Part shown: piece by piece, positions 1 to 5,151 of the stretch
Layout: each line of letters begins with the position of its first letter
Numbering within the stretch: position 1 is the stretch's first letter
Source: Xanthobacteraceae bacterium
GTDB lineage: Bacteria > Pseudomonadota > Alphaproteobacteria > Rhizobiales > Xanthobacteraceae
Direction of reading: 5' to 3'
Assembly: GCA_030648135.1 (NCBI GenBank)
Contig: JAUSIF010000323.1
Span: 1-7,805 of the forward strand
DNA: 7,805 nucleotides
The notes under the pieces: generated by a model
What the model was told of the DNA's origin: nothing
Seen by the model: only the letters and a program-made list of their open reading frames with translations
Database searches by the model: none
Program-made: the position numbers and the translations under genes

Positions 1-2
1 TT

Positions 3-80
3 CGCGCCCAGTTTTGGGCGGCCTTCGACGCCTTTATACCGGGCTCGCCGCTGGTCCCGGGCTCGCCGCTCTATCGCTGA
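3..80 (+). CDS. C-terminal end of an unrecognised protein (partial)
   Basis: The gene enters from the left edge; only the last 25 codons and the TGA stop (78-80) are in the window. The frame beginning at base 3 reads as a plausible protein tail rich in aromatic residues (QFWAAFDAF), followed by PGSPLV-PGSPL and a final YR. The doubled PGSPL comes from an 18-base tandem duplication. The other two plus frames have no better ending here. I do not recognise the family and assign no function. The coding call is inferred from composition and from the palindromic repeats that start three bases after the stop, as expected for intergenic DNA. Confidence 0.5.
   Translation, partial: RAQFWAAFDAFIPGSPLVPGSPLYR
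39..74 (+). repeat. 18-base tandem duplication inside the first coding tail
   Basis: A 14-base unit, ccgggctcgccgct, occurs at 39-52 and again at 57-70, a period of 18 bases. The duplication keeps the reading frame and gives PGSPLV followed by PGSPLY. It is probably a replication-slippage product near the end of the protein. Confidence 0.6.
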
Positions 81-82
81 GG

Positions 83-138
83 TCTAGCGCATTTTCCGGC
101 GAAGAGGGAACCGGTTCGCCGTAAGAAAATGCGCCAGA
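83..138. repeat. Palindromic intergenic repeat, element 1
   Basis: Outer arms tctagcgcattttc (83-96) and gaaaatgcgccaga (125-138) are inverted with one mismatch. Inner arms cggcgaa (97-103) and ttcgccg (115-121) are perfect, with a 3-base bulge (122-124) on the right. The 11-base loop is gagggaaccgg. It resembles the short interspersed palindromes, with a GGGAACCGGTT-type core, that are scattered between genes in Hyphomicrobiales. That family assignment is from memory, not from a search. As RNA it would fold into a long hairpin and could protect or end transcripts, but it has no U-run on either strand. Confidence 0.7.
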
Positions 139-147
139 TTAATAAGT

Positions 148-237
148 TAGCGCGCGTACCGCAGATAAGTTTACGCAATCTGCGCAAGCTTGATTGCGTC
201 CGCAAAACCGGTACCCACTTTTGCTGATCGCGCGCTA
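148..237. repeat. Palindromic intergenic repeat, element 2, inverted relative to element 1
   Basis: Perfect 9-base outer arms tagcgcgcg (148-156) and cgcgcgcta (229-237) enclose a perfect 8-base inner stem, acgcaatc (173-180) with gattgcgt (192-199). An imperfect middle match pairs cagataagt (162-170) with acttttgctg on the right. Read on the minus strand, the right part carries AAAAGTGGGTACCGGTTTTG, the same core as element 1 (GAAGAGGGAACCGGTT), so the two copies face opposite ways. The last three bases of the right arm form the TAG stop codon of the minus-strand hisN gene, so the element reaches into that coding sequence. Confidence 0.7.
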
Positions 238-1017
238 GGCCGCGAGCAGTCGTAACGCCTCCGCGTGCACGCGGCGGTCGCCGGCGGCGAGGATGCGTCC
301 GCCCTTCGTTGCCGGGCCGCCGTTCCAGTCGGTCACGATCCCGCCCGCGCCTTCGACGATCGGGATAAGCGCGACGATATCGTGCTGCTTCAAGCCTGCC
401 TCGATCACCAGGTCGACGAAGCCGGCGGCGATCATGCAATAGGCGTAACAATCGCCCCCGTAACGCGACAGCCGCACCGCCCGCTCGACCTTTTGAAATT
501 GGCCGCGCTCCTGCTCCGTCATCAACAGTGGGCTGGTGGTGAACAGCACCGCCTCGTTCAAGCCCGCGCAGGGTCGGGCGGAAAGATGCCGCTCGCCGGC
601 CGGCCCGCGATAGCGCGCGCTCGCCCCATCGCCGCTGAAGCGTTCGCCGATGAAGGGCTGATGCATCATGCCGTAAACGGGCGCTCCATCCTTGAGAAGA
701 CCGATCAAGGTGCCCCAGGCCGGCATGCCGGAGATGAAGGACTTGGTGCCGTCGATCGGATCGATCACCCAGACATAGGAGGCATCCGGTCGCTCGTCGC
801 CGAATTCCTCGCCGATAATGCCGTGGGCCGGGAAGGTCTTGCGGATGAGCATCCGCATCGCCGTTTCGGCGGCACGGTCGGCGGCGGTCACCGGATCGAA
901 GACACCGGTGTGGCTCTTGTTCTCGACCCCGAGCGCGGTACGGAAGAACGGACGGATCGCCTCGCCCGAGACGGTCGCGAGCTCGTCGACAAAAGTCGCA
1001 AAATCGACCGCCGTCAT
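235..1017 (-). CDS. hisN: Histidinol-phosphatase, inositol monophosphatase superfamily
   Basis: The 260-residue product is a metal-dependent phosphomonoesterase of the IMPase fold. It probably removes phosphate from L-histidinol phosphate, the penultimate substrate in histidine synthesis, in the cytoplasm. Visible motifs are GEEFG (69-73, metal-binding Glu), DPIDGT (86-91, the IMPase signature with metal-binding Asp), GGDCYAY (188-194), HDIVALIP (212-219, in place of the usual WD-x-AA with the third metal Asp) and EGAGGIVTDWNG (222-233). The GGDCYAY and EGAGG-x-x-TDW forms are those I associate with HisN rather than true inositol monophosphatases. The length is normal. The ATG is preceded by GGAGGA with a 5-base gap, and longer upstream readings have no family similarity. 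The stop codon lies inside a palindromic repeat, so the last residues may have been altered. Alternative: a SuhB-like inositol monophosphatase. Confidence 0.85.
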   Translation of the reverse strand: MTAVDFATFVDELATVSGEAIRPFFRTALGVENKSHTGVFDPVTAADRAAETAMRMLIRKTFPAHGIIGEEFGDERPDASYVWVIDPIDGTKSFISGMPAWGTLIGLLKDGAPVYGMMHQPFIGERFSGDGASARYRGPAGERHLSARPCAGLNEAVLFTTSPLLMTEQERGQFQKVERAVRLSRYGGDCYAYCMIAAGFVDLVIEAGLKQHDIVALIPIVEGAGGIVTDWNGGPATKGGRILAAGDRRVHAEALRLLAA

Positions 1018-1022
1018 TCTCG

Positions 1023-1028
1023 TCCTCC
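1023..1028 (-). promoter_or_regulatory. Ribosome binding site of hisN
   Basis: On the minus strand GGAGGA stands 5 bases before the ATG at 1017. It fixes this start against the much longer open frame that continues upstream through the antisense of the MFS gene. Confidence 0.75.
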
Positions 1029-1146
1029 GGCCGGCTTCTCTTAGCTGCGCCACGACGCCGCGGCAACGCTGCTCTGGGAGCGGCCAAGTTGCCGGATTGC
1101 CGCCGGCGTGGCACTCGTCGCCGGCTGCGCATCGGTGCGCCTGGAT

Positions 1147-1153
1147 GGGGGAG
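1147..1153 (+). promoter_or_regulatory. Possible ribosome binding site of the MFS gene
   Basis: The purine run gggggag ends 2 bases before the ATG at 1156. The spacing is short, so the start is probable but not certain. Confidence 0.4.
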
Positions 1154-1155
1154 AC

Positions 1156-2439
1156 ATGCGCGTCGATGAGGCAGGAGCGGGAGGGCGTGCGAGCGGCATT
1201 CGGCCCGCCACGGTGATCCTGCTGGTCGCGGCGATGTGCTTGATCCACATCGTCAGCCAGTTCCTGCGCAACTCGATCGGCGTGATCGCGCCCGATCTTG
1301 CCCGCGATATCGGGCTCGGCGCCGCCGGAATCGGGTTGCTCTCGAGCGCGTTTTTTCTGGGCTTCGCCAGCGCGCAGATCCCGCTCGGTGTCGCCATCGA
1401 CCGCTGGGGGCCGCGCCTGGCCATGTCGGTTTCGATGGCGATCGCGGTCACGGGCGTGATCGTGTTCGCAACCGCCTCGTCCGCGAGCCTGCTTGTCCTC
1501 GGCAGAGTCCTGATCGGTCTCGGCTGCTCGAGTTTCTTCATGGGGCCGCTCACCATCTACAGCCGCTGGTTCCCGCCCGAGCGTTTCTCCATGCTGGTCG
1601 GCATTCAACTCGGTTTTTCGGGTCTCGGCGTACTCGGCGCGACCGCGCCGCTCGCCTTGGCGACGGCAGCGATCGGCTGGCGCGCGAGTTTCCTCGTCGT
1701 CGCGGCGATCGCGGCGCTGGTGGGTGTTCTCGTCTATGTCATCGCGCGCGACGATCCGCCGGGCGGCGTCAGAACGCGCAAATCCGAAAGCTTGCGCGAC
1801 AGCATCAGGGGGCTCATCGACGTCGCGCGCGTCCCGTCGTTTGCGCCGGTCTTTGCCATGCACTTCGCCGGCTATTCGATCTTCGTGACCATGCTCGGGC
1901 TGTGGGGCGGACCTTACCTCGCGCATGTGCACGGCTATGATCTCAAGCAGCGCGGCGAAACCTTACTGGTGCTGGCGATCGTCAATGTGCTGGCGAGCTT
2001 CGCCTGGGGTCCGGCCGATCGACTGTTTTCGAGCTACAAGCGGCCGGTCCTGCTCGGCGCGGCTGCGACCGTCGCAGCACTGCTTTGGCTCGTGGCGGTC
2101 GGGCGGCCCGAAAGCGGTGCGCTCATCACCTGGTTCGTCCTGTTCGGGCTCGCCACGAGTTATACCCCGGTGGTGACGGCGCATGGCCGTTCGCTGTTTC
2201 CGCCCGAGCTCGTCGGGCGTGGCCTCACGCTGATGAATCTCGGCACCATGAGTGGCGTGTTCATGCTGCAGGCGGCCACCGGAGCAGTGATCAGCCTGTT
2301 TGATGCACCAGGCGGGGTCTATCCGGTCGATGCCTATCGCGCGGCCTTCGCGGTGGAGGCTCTGATCCTCACGCTGGCGATCCTGGTTTATCGGCGCGCG
2401 CGCGATCCGGTTCGGGAAGCTGCCGTCCGAGGTTCCTGA
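1156..2439 (+). CDS. MFS transporter, 12 transmembrane segments
   Basis: A 427-residue inner-membrane secondary transporter of the major facilitator superfamily; the substrate cannot be told from sequence. Hydrophobic segments begin at about residue 18 and continue to residue 411, consistent with 12 helices. MFS motif A between helices 2 and 3 is intact (GVAIDRWGPR, 78-87), and a degenerate second copy follows in the other half (GPADRLFSSYKR, 285-296). The loop between halves is about residues 198-230 and is rich in charge (ARDDPPGG, RTRKSESLRD). I chose ATG at 1156 because gggggag lies just upstream, although only 2 bases away. A GTG at 1108 would add 16 residues with no obvious signal. The gene is divergent from hisN with 138 bases between the starts. 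The next feature downstream is the small RNA, and no classical terminator separates them. Confidence 0.85.
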   Translation: MRVDEAGAGGRASGIRPATVILLVAAMCLIHIVSQFLRNSIGVIAPDLARDIGLGAAGIGLLSSAFFLGFASAQIPLGVAIDRWGPRLAMSVSMAIAVTGVIVFATASSASLLVLGRVLIGLGCSSFFMGPLTIYSRWFPPERFSMLVGIQLGFSGLGVLGATAPLALATAAIGWRASFLVVAAIAALVGVLVYVIARDDPPGGVRTRKSESLRDSIRGLIDVARVPSFAPVFAMHFAGYSIFVTMLGLWGGPYLAHVHGYDLKQRGETLLVLAIVNVLASFAWGPADRLFSSYKRPVLLGAAATVAALLWLVAVGRPESGALITWFVLFGLATSYTPVVTAHGRSLFPPELVGRGLTLMNLGTMSGVFMLQAATGAVISLFDAPGGVYPVDAYRAAFAVEALILTLAILVYRRARDPVREAAVRGS

Positions 2440-2466
2440 ACCGCTGGCGGCATAGCCGGTCACCCT

Positions 2467-2485
2467 CCATGCAGTAGGCGCATGG
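2467..2485 (+). other. Small hairpin after the MFS gene
   Basis: Perfect 6-base arms ccatgc (2467-2472) and gcatgg (2480-2485) surround a 7-base loop, 28 bases after the MFS stop. The sequence after it is caggtctaaaat, with no U-run, so it is at best a weak terminator or 3' end stabiliser. Confidence 0.25.
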
Positions 2486-2515
2486 CAGGTCTAAAATCCG
2501 TGCATAGCTAAATTA

Positions 2516-2543
2516 TTGCGCATTTTGCGGTGCACTGTATATT
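2516..2543 (+). promoter_or_regulatory. Sigma-70-type promoter of the small RNA
   Basis: TTGCGC (2516-2521) and TATATT (2538-2543) are separated by 16 bases. Initiation would fall near 2550, a few bases before the first RNA hairpin. The surroundings are AT-rich compared with the rest of the window. The inverted pair TGCAC (2531-2535) and GTGCA (2545-2549) brackets the -10 box and may be an operator. Confidence 0.55.
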
Positions 2544-2550
2544 TGTGCAA

Positions 2551-2647
2551 CGCGATAACGCGATGGCGTCGCGTTACCGTCGCCCTCCTTGGGCGTTTCC
2601 TCCCTAGACTTGGGCCGCTTCGCTCCCGCGAAGCGGCCTCTTTCTTT
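2551..2647 (+). ncRNA. mmgR: Alpha-r8 / suhB (MmgR-like) small RNA
   Basis: A compact unit of about 95-100 nt with its own promoter and terminator and no convincing open frame. Order: hairpin taacgcga/tcgcgtta (2556-2576, loop tggcg); hairpin cgccc/gggcg (2581-2595, loop tcctt); the unpaired decamer TTTCCTCCCT (2596-2605); linker agacttg; and a strong terminator. The decamer placed just before an ACTTGGGCCGC terminator is the hallmark I know for the alphaproteobacterial alpha-r8 family (the suhB RNA motif), whose Sinorhizobium member MmgR limits polyhydroxybutyrate accumulation. The CCUCC stretches resemble an anti-Shine-Dalgarno sequence, which fits an RNA that pairs with ribosome binding sites. 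The 5' end is inferred from the promoter. Known members are about 77 nt, so the first hairpin may be an extension or lie outside the mature RNA. Confidence 0.75.
2613..2647 (+). terminator. Rho-independent terminator of the small RNA
   Basis: A perfect 11-base stem, ggccgcttcgc (2613-2623) with gcgaagcggcc (2628-2638), has a 4-base loop tccc and is followed by tctttcttt. This is the strongest intrinsic terminator in the window. It lies 25 bases before the end of the convergent amidohydrolase gene. On the minus strand the far side of the stem has no U-run, so it is not clearly bidirectional. Confidence 0.85.
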
Positions 2648-2672
2648 GAACGCGATGGGTGGCCAAGGGCCG

Positions 2673-3563
2673 TCACTCCGCGGCGTCGCGCAGCGGCTCC
2701 ATGCCCTGGGCGGTGACCTCAGTCAGGCGCGCGACCATGCGGCCGAGATCAGTTCGCACTGCCTCGAACCGATGTGACCTGCGGTATAAGCGTTCGTCCA
2801 TATAAAGCGCCCGGTTGATCTCGACCTGGACCGCATGAAGACCGGCGGCCGGGTCGCCATAATGTTCGGTGATGAAGCCGCCGGCATAGGGCTTGTTGCG
2901 CAGGACGGCATAGCCGAGGTCGCGCAAGCTCTCCTCGATCACATCGGTCACGTCGGAAACGCAGCTGGTGCCGTAGCGGTCGCCCAGCACCACGTCGGCG
3001 CGCGGGCGCTCGTCGCGACCGCTCGCGTTCGAGGGCATGGAGTGACAATCGATAAGGACGGCGAGGCCGAAGCTCTTCTGGGCGTTCACGATCAACCGGC
3101 GCAGGGCGCGGTGATAGGGCTTGTAATAAAGTTCGATGCGGGAGAGCGCTTCGTCGACCGGAAGCCTGCGGTCGTAGATCTCGCGCGCGTCTCCGACCAC
3201 GCGCGCTATGGTGCCGAGCCCGCCCGCGACCCTGAGCGAGCGCGTATTGGCGAAGGCCGGCAGGCGCCCTTCGAACATGCGGGGATCGAGCTCGTAGGGC
3301 TCGCGATTGACGTCGAGGAACGCGCGCGGGAAATGCGCCCGCATCAGCGGTACGCCATAGGCGACCGAGTCGGCGAACAACTCGTCGACGAAGGTATCTT
3401 CCGACCTCCTGAGCGTCGGCAAATCGAGCCGGCTCTGGGCGAGAAATCCGGACGGATAGGCGCGTCCGCTATGCGGCGAATTGCAGACCACCGGCCCCGA
3501 GAGCGCCGCGGGCTCCACCACCTCGAAGGGGGGATCGAGCTCGTCGATGATACGTGGGCTCAT
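2673..3563 (-). CDS. N-formylglutamate amidohydrolase
   Basis: A 296-residue cytoplasmic hydrolase of the N-formylglutamate amidohydrolase family (PF05013). It is expected to split N-formyl-L-glutamate into formate and glutamate, the last step of one histidine-degradation route. Family motifs in order: NSPHSGR (28-34), DVNREPYELD (84-93), GLGTIAR (115-121), DCHSMP (172-177, probable metal ligands Asp and His), GDRYG (194-198), NKPYAGGFITEHYG (223-236) and VEINR (247-251). Length and both ends look complete. An in-frame TGA six codons upstream excludes a longer start. The ATG has no close Shine-Dalgarno sequence; the nearest GGAG is about 18 bases away. There are no hut genes beside it, so it may instead act in general formyl-amino-acid scavenging. 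In rhizobia I recall this gene next to cpdR, as here, where the two are divergent. Confidence 0.9.
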   Translation of the reverse strand: MSPRIIDELDPPFEVVEPAALSGPVVCNSPHSGRAYPSGFLAQSRLDLPTLRRSEDTFVDELFADSVAYGVPLMRAHFPRAFLDVNREPYELDPRMFEGRLPAFANTRSLRVAGGLGTIARVVGDAREIYDRRLPVDEALSRIELYYKPYHRALRRLIVNAQKSFGLAVLIDCHSMPSNASGRDERPRADVVLGDRYGTSCVSDVTDVIEESLRDLGYAVLRNKPYAGGFITEHYGDPAAGLHAVQVEINRALYMDERLYRRSHRFEAVRTDLGRMVARLTEVTAQGMEPLRDAAE

Positions 3564-3740
3564 GACTGGGTTTGACGTTCACTCCGGGAATCGAGGGTCG
3601 GCGCGGGCGCTCCTGGACCTGCATTCTGCGCGGGCTATAGGGCGGTTGTGAAGTCCGTTCCGGTAACTATCCGCCTTCACCGCACATTTACCCGCATGCC
3701 TGCATATGGTGGGGTCTGAACGCCTTCGAGTAAGCCCGGG

Positions 3741-3747
3741 AAGGAGG
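3741..3747 (+). promoter_or_regulatory. Ribosome binding site of cpdR
   Basis: A full-strength aaggagg ends 9 bases before ATG 3757. It selects this start over the in-frame ATG at 3706, whose extra 17 residues do not fit a receiver domain. Confidence 0.8.
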
Positions 3748-3756
3748 GGCGGGGCA

Positions 3757-4116
3757 ATGCCCAAGATTCTGCTCGCCGAAGACGACAACGATATGCGCAA
3801 CTTCCTGGTCCGGGCGCTCACCAACGCCGGCTACGAGGTGGTCTCGTTCGATAATGGTCGCTCGGCCTATGAGCGGATGCGTGAGGAACCCTTCGAGCTC
3901 CTGCTCACCGATATCGTGATGCCGGAGATGGACGGCATCGAGCTCGCCCGCCGCGCCACCGAGATCGATCCGGACCTCAAGGTCATGTTCATCACCGGCT
4001 TCGCCGCGGTCGCGCTCAACGCCGCCAACGAGGCGCCGAAAGACGCCAAGGTGCTCTCCAAGCCATTCCACTTGAAGGACCTCGTCAACGAGGTCGAACG
4101 GATGCTCGCGGCCTGA
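3757..4116 (+). CDS. cpdR: CpdR single-domain response regulator
   Basis: A 119-residue stand-alone receiver domain without an output domain. In Caulobacter, unphosphorylated CpdR brings ClpXP to the pole and primes it to degrade CtrA-pathway and other substrates; phosphorylation by the CckA-ChpT relay switches it off. Visible residues: acidic pair D9-D10 in LLAEDD, phospho-acceptor D52 in LLTDIVMPEMDG, T80 in MFITGF, and K102 in VLSKPF. The tail HLKDLVNEVERMLAA matches the usual CpdR ending. The very strong conservation of LLLTDIVMPEMDGIELA and KVMFITGFAAVAL is what separates CpdR from generic receivers. The gene is divergent from the N-formylglutamate amidohydrolase gene across 193 bases, where I found no convincing promoter, and lies 52 bases before tRNA-Val. 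Confidence 0.9.
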   Translation: MPKILLAEDDNDMRNFLVRALTNAGYEVVSFDNGRSAYERMREEPFELLLTDIVMPEMDGIELARRATEIDPDLKVMFITGFAAVALNAANEAPKDAKVLSKPFHLKDLVNEVERMLAA

Positions 4117-4127
4117 GCCGGCCTCGC

Positions 4128-4156
4128 TTGCACCCCCTGGGTCGAGCCGATATAGG
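4128..4156 (+). promoter_or_regulatory. Sigma-70-type promoter of tRNA-Val
   Basis: TTGCAC (4128-4133), a 17-base spacer and TATAGG (4151-4156) make a near-consensus promoter. Initiation would fall at about 4162-4164, just before the mature tRNA end at 4169. It lies wholly in the gap after cpdR. Confidence 0.65.
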
Positions 4157-4168
4157 AAGCGTCCTGCG

Positions 4169-4243
4169 GGGCGCGTAGCTCAGCGGAAGAGCACTACCTT
4201 GACATGGTAGGGGTCACAGGTTCGATCCCTGTCGCGCCCACCA
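4169..4243 (+). tRNA. tRNA-Val (anticodon GAC)
   Basis: All parts of the cloverleaf can be assigned. Acceptor stem gggcgcg (4169-4175) pairs with cgcgccc (4233-4239); D arm gctc/gagc (4178-4192); anticodon stem ctacc (4194-4198) with ggtag (4206-4210); loop ttgacat, giving anticodon GAC (4201-4203). The T arm is acagg/cctgt with loop ttcgatc (4216-4232). The discriminator is A4240 and the CCA end is encoded (4241-4243). GAC reads the valine codon GUC and, by wobble, GUU. rpmJ starts 29 bases downstream without an intervening terminator. Confidence 0.95.
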
Positions 4244-4272
4244 TCCGGAAATACGCCAGTACGGGAACAGCC

Positions 4273-4398
4273 ATGAAAATTCGCAATTCGCTCCGCTCGC
4301 TCCGCGGCCGCCATCGCGACAACCGCCTGGTGCGGCGCAAGGGGCGCGTCTACATCATCAATAAGACCCAGCGCCGGTTCAAAGCGCGCCAGGGCTGA
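4273..4398 (+). CDS. rpmJ: 50S ribosomal protein L36, cysteine-free form
   Basis: A 41-residue, strongly basic protein starting MKIRNSLRSL and ending RRFKARQG, the standard ends of the alphaproteobacterial L36. Classical L36 binds zinc through a CxxC...C...H set. This protein has no cysteine at all: the first pair is replaced in the RGRHRDN region and the later ligands by IINKTQ. It is therefore the C-minus, zinc-independent type. It is a small component of the large ribosomal subunit. The ATG at 4273 lies 29 bases after the tRNA; ggga 7 bases upstream is a weak ribosome binding site. The open frame continues upstream into the tRNA, but that part is not coding. Expression probably depends on the tRNA-Val promoter. 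Confidence 0.93.
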   Translation: MKIRNSLRSLRGRHRDNRLVRRKGRVYIINKTQRRFKARQG

Positions 4399-4449
4399 AG
4401 CGGCGCACGCGGCACGGCGCCGGTCCGAAGTCTGCCTCAATTCCGCTCT

Positions 4450-4477
4450 TTGCGACGGCCGTCTGGCAGCCTAAAAT
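4450..4477 (+). promoter_or_regulatory. Possible promoter of the TPR gene
   Basis: TTGCGA (4450-4455) and TAAAAT (4472-4477) are separated by 16 bases. Initiation 6-7 bases after the -10 box would coincide with the ATG at 4484, suggesting a leaderless or nearly leaderless mRNA. Confidence 0.45.
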
Positions 4478-4483
4478 TCATTC

Positions 4484-5125
4484 ATGCGGTCGTTTCGATT
4501 CTTTTCCATGATGGTTGCGGCAGCCGTCGCGCTCTCCACGGCGGCGTCCGGCAGCGCTGTTGCCCAGTCTTCGTCTCCCCGTCAGGCGGCGCCGGAGAAG
4601 AAAGCGGAAGCCAAGCGCCTGGTGCGGCCGACCAAGCTCGATCGCACAGCGCGGCTCGATGGGCTGTTCGAAGCCCTCAAGCGCGCGCCCAATGCCGAGA
4701 TCGCGCATATCGTAGAAGAGAAGATCGAGGCGGCCCTGCTGCAATCGGGGAGCGACACCGTCGATCTCTTGATCGGGCGGGCGCGCAGCATGATCGAGGC
4801 GAGGGACTACGATCTTTCGATCTCGCTGCTCGACGCGCTGATCGAGCTTGAGCCCGGATTCACCGAGGCCTTCGCCCAACGTGCCACGGTCTATTACCTG
4901 AAGAAGGATGTCGCCCGTTCGCTCGCCGATCTGCGTATCGTGCTCGCGCGCGAGCCGCGCCACTACGGTTCGCTGGCCGGCTTGGGGGTGATCCTGCAGG
5001 ACATCGGTGAGGACAAACGAGCGCTCGATGCGTTCCGCCGCGCGCTCGCGATCCATCCCAACTTCAAGGCGATCCCGGAGCTGGTCAAGAAGCTCGAAGT
5101 GAAGATCGAAGGCCGCGAGATTTAA
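4484..5125 (+). CDS. Secreted tetratricopeptide-repeat protein
   Basis: A 213-residue protein of unknown specific role. Residues 1-28 form a Sec signal peptide: basic MRSFRF, hydrophobic core MMVAAAVALSTA, and a likely cut after SAVA before Q28. A flexible Ala/Lys/Pro-rich stretch follows to about residue 50. Three consecutive 34-residue TPR units cover about 93-126, 127-160 and 161-194, each ending in a P after a helix (ELEPGF, AREPRH, AIHPNF). TPRs usually form protein-protein contact surfaces, so a periplasmic scaffold is likely. The ATG at 4484 has no Shine-Dalgarno sequence and sits at the expected transcription start. The gene converges on pyk, with only 26 bases between the stops and no clear terminator. 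Confidence 0.82.
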   Translation: MRSFRFFSMMVAAAVALSTAASGSAVAQSSSPRQAAPEKKAEAKRLVRPTKLDRTARLDGLFEALKRAPNAEIAHIVEEKIEAALLQSGSDTVDLLIGRARSMIEARDYDLSISLLDALIELEPGFTEAFAQRATVYYLKKDVARSLADLRIVLAREPRHYGSLAGLGVILQDIGEDKRALDAFRRALAIHPNFKAIPELVKKLEVKIEGREI

Positions 5126-5151
5126 TTCTGGCGCGAGTTCTCGAATCCTCG

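Noticed and set aside
83..237. CRISPR array or integration site next to the palindromic repeats
   Set aside because: There are only two related copies, inverted to each other and of unequal structure, with no regular spacers, no cas genes and no integrase.
235..1932. Minus-strand open frame of 565 codons that would fuse a long N-terminal part to the histidinol-phosphatase
   Set aside because: The extra part is antisense to the MFS gene, is low-complexity and rich in Arg, Asp and Glu, and has no family character. GGAGGA before ATG 1017 marks the true start.
2516..2777. Short plus-strand open frames through the small-RNA region
   Set aside because: They run through the promoter, hairpins and terminator of the small RNA and have no ribosome binding site or protein-like composition.
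2835..3575. Plus-strand open frame of 246 codons
   Set aside because: It is antisense to the N-formylglutamate amidohydrolase, whose motifs are unmistakable.
3650..3665. GGAAC on the minus strand as the -35 of an EcfG stress promoter for the amidohydrolase gene
   Set aside because: The matching GTT-type -10 is absent at the required distance.
3643..3670. Possible promoter TTGTGA ... TAACTA before cpdR
   Set aside because: The spacer is only 12 bases, too short for a sigma-70 promoter, and no better pair was found in the gap.
4401..4422. Hairpin cggcgc/gcgccg after rpmJ as a terminator
   Set aside because: The stem is only 6 bases with a 10-base loop, and no U-run follows.
4180..4440. Minus-strand open frame over tRNA-Val encoding RDRDRTCDPYH
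   Set aside because: This is the antisense translation of a tRNA, a well-known source of false small proteins. It also covers the real rpmJ gene on the other strand.
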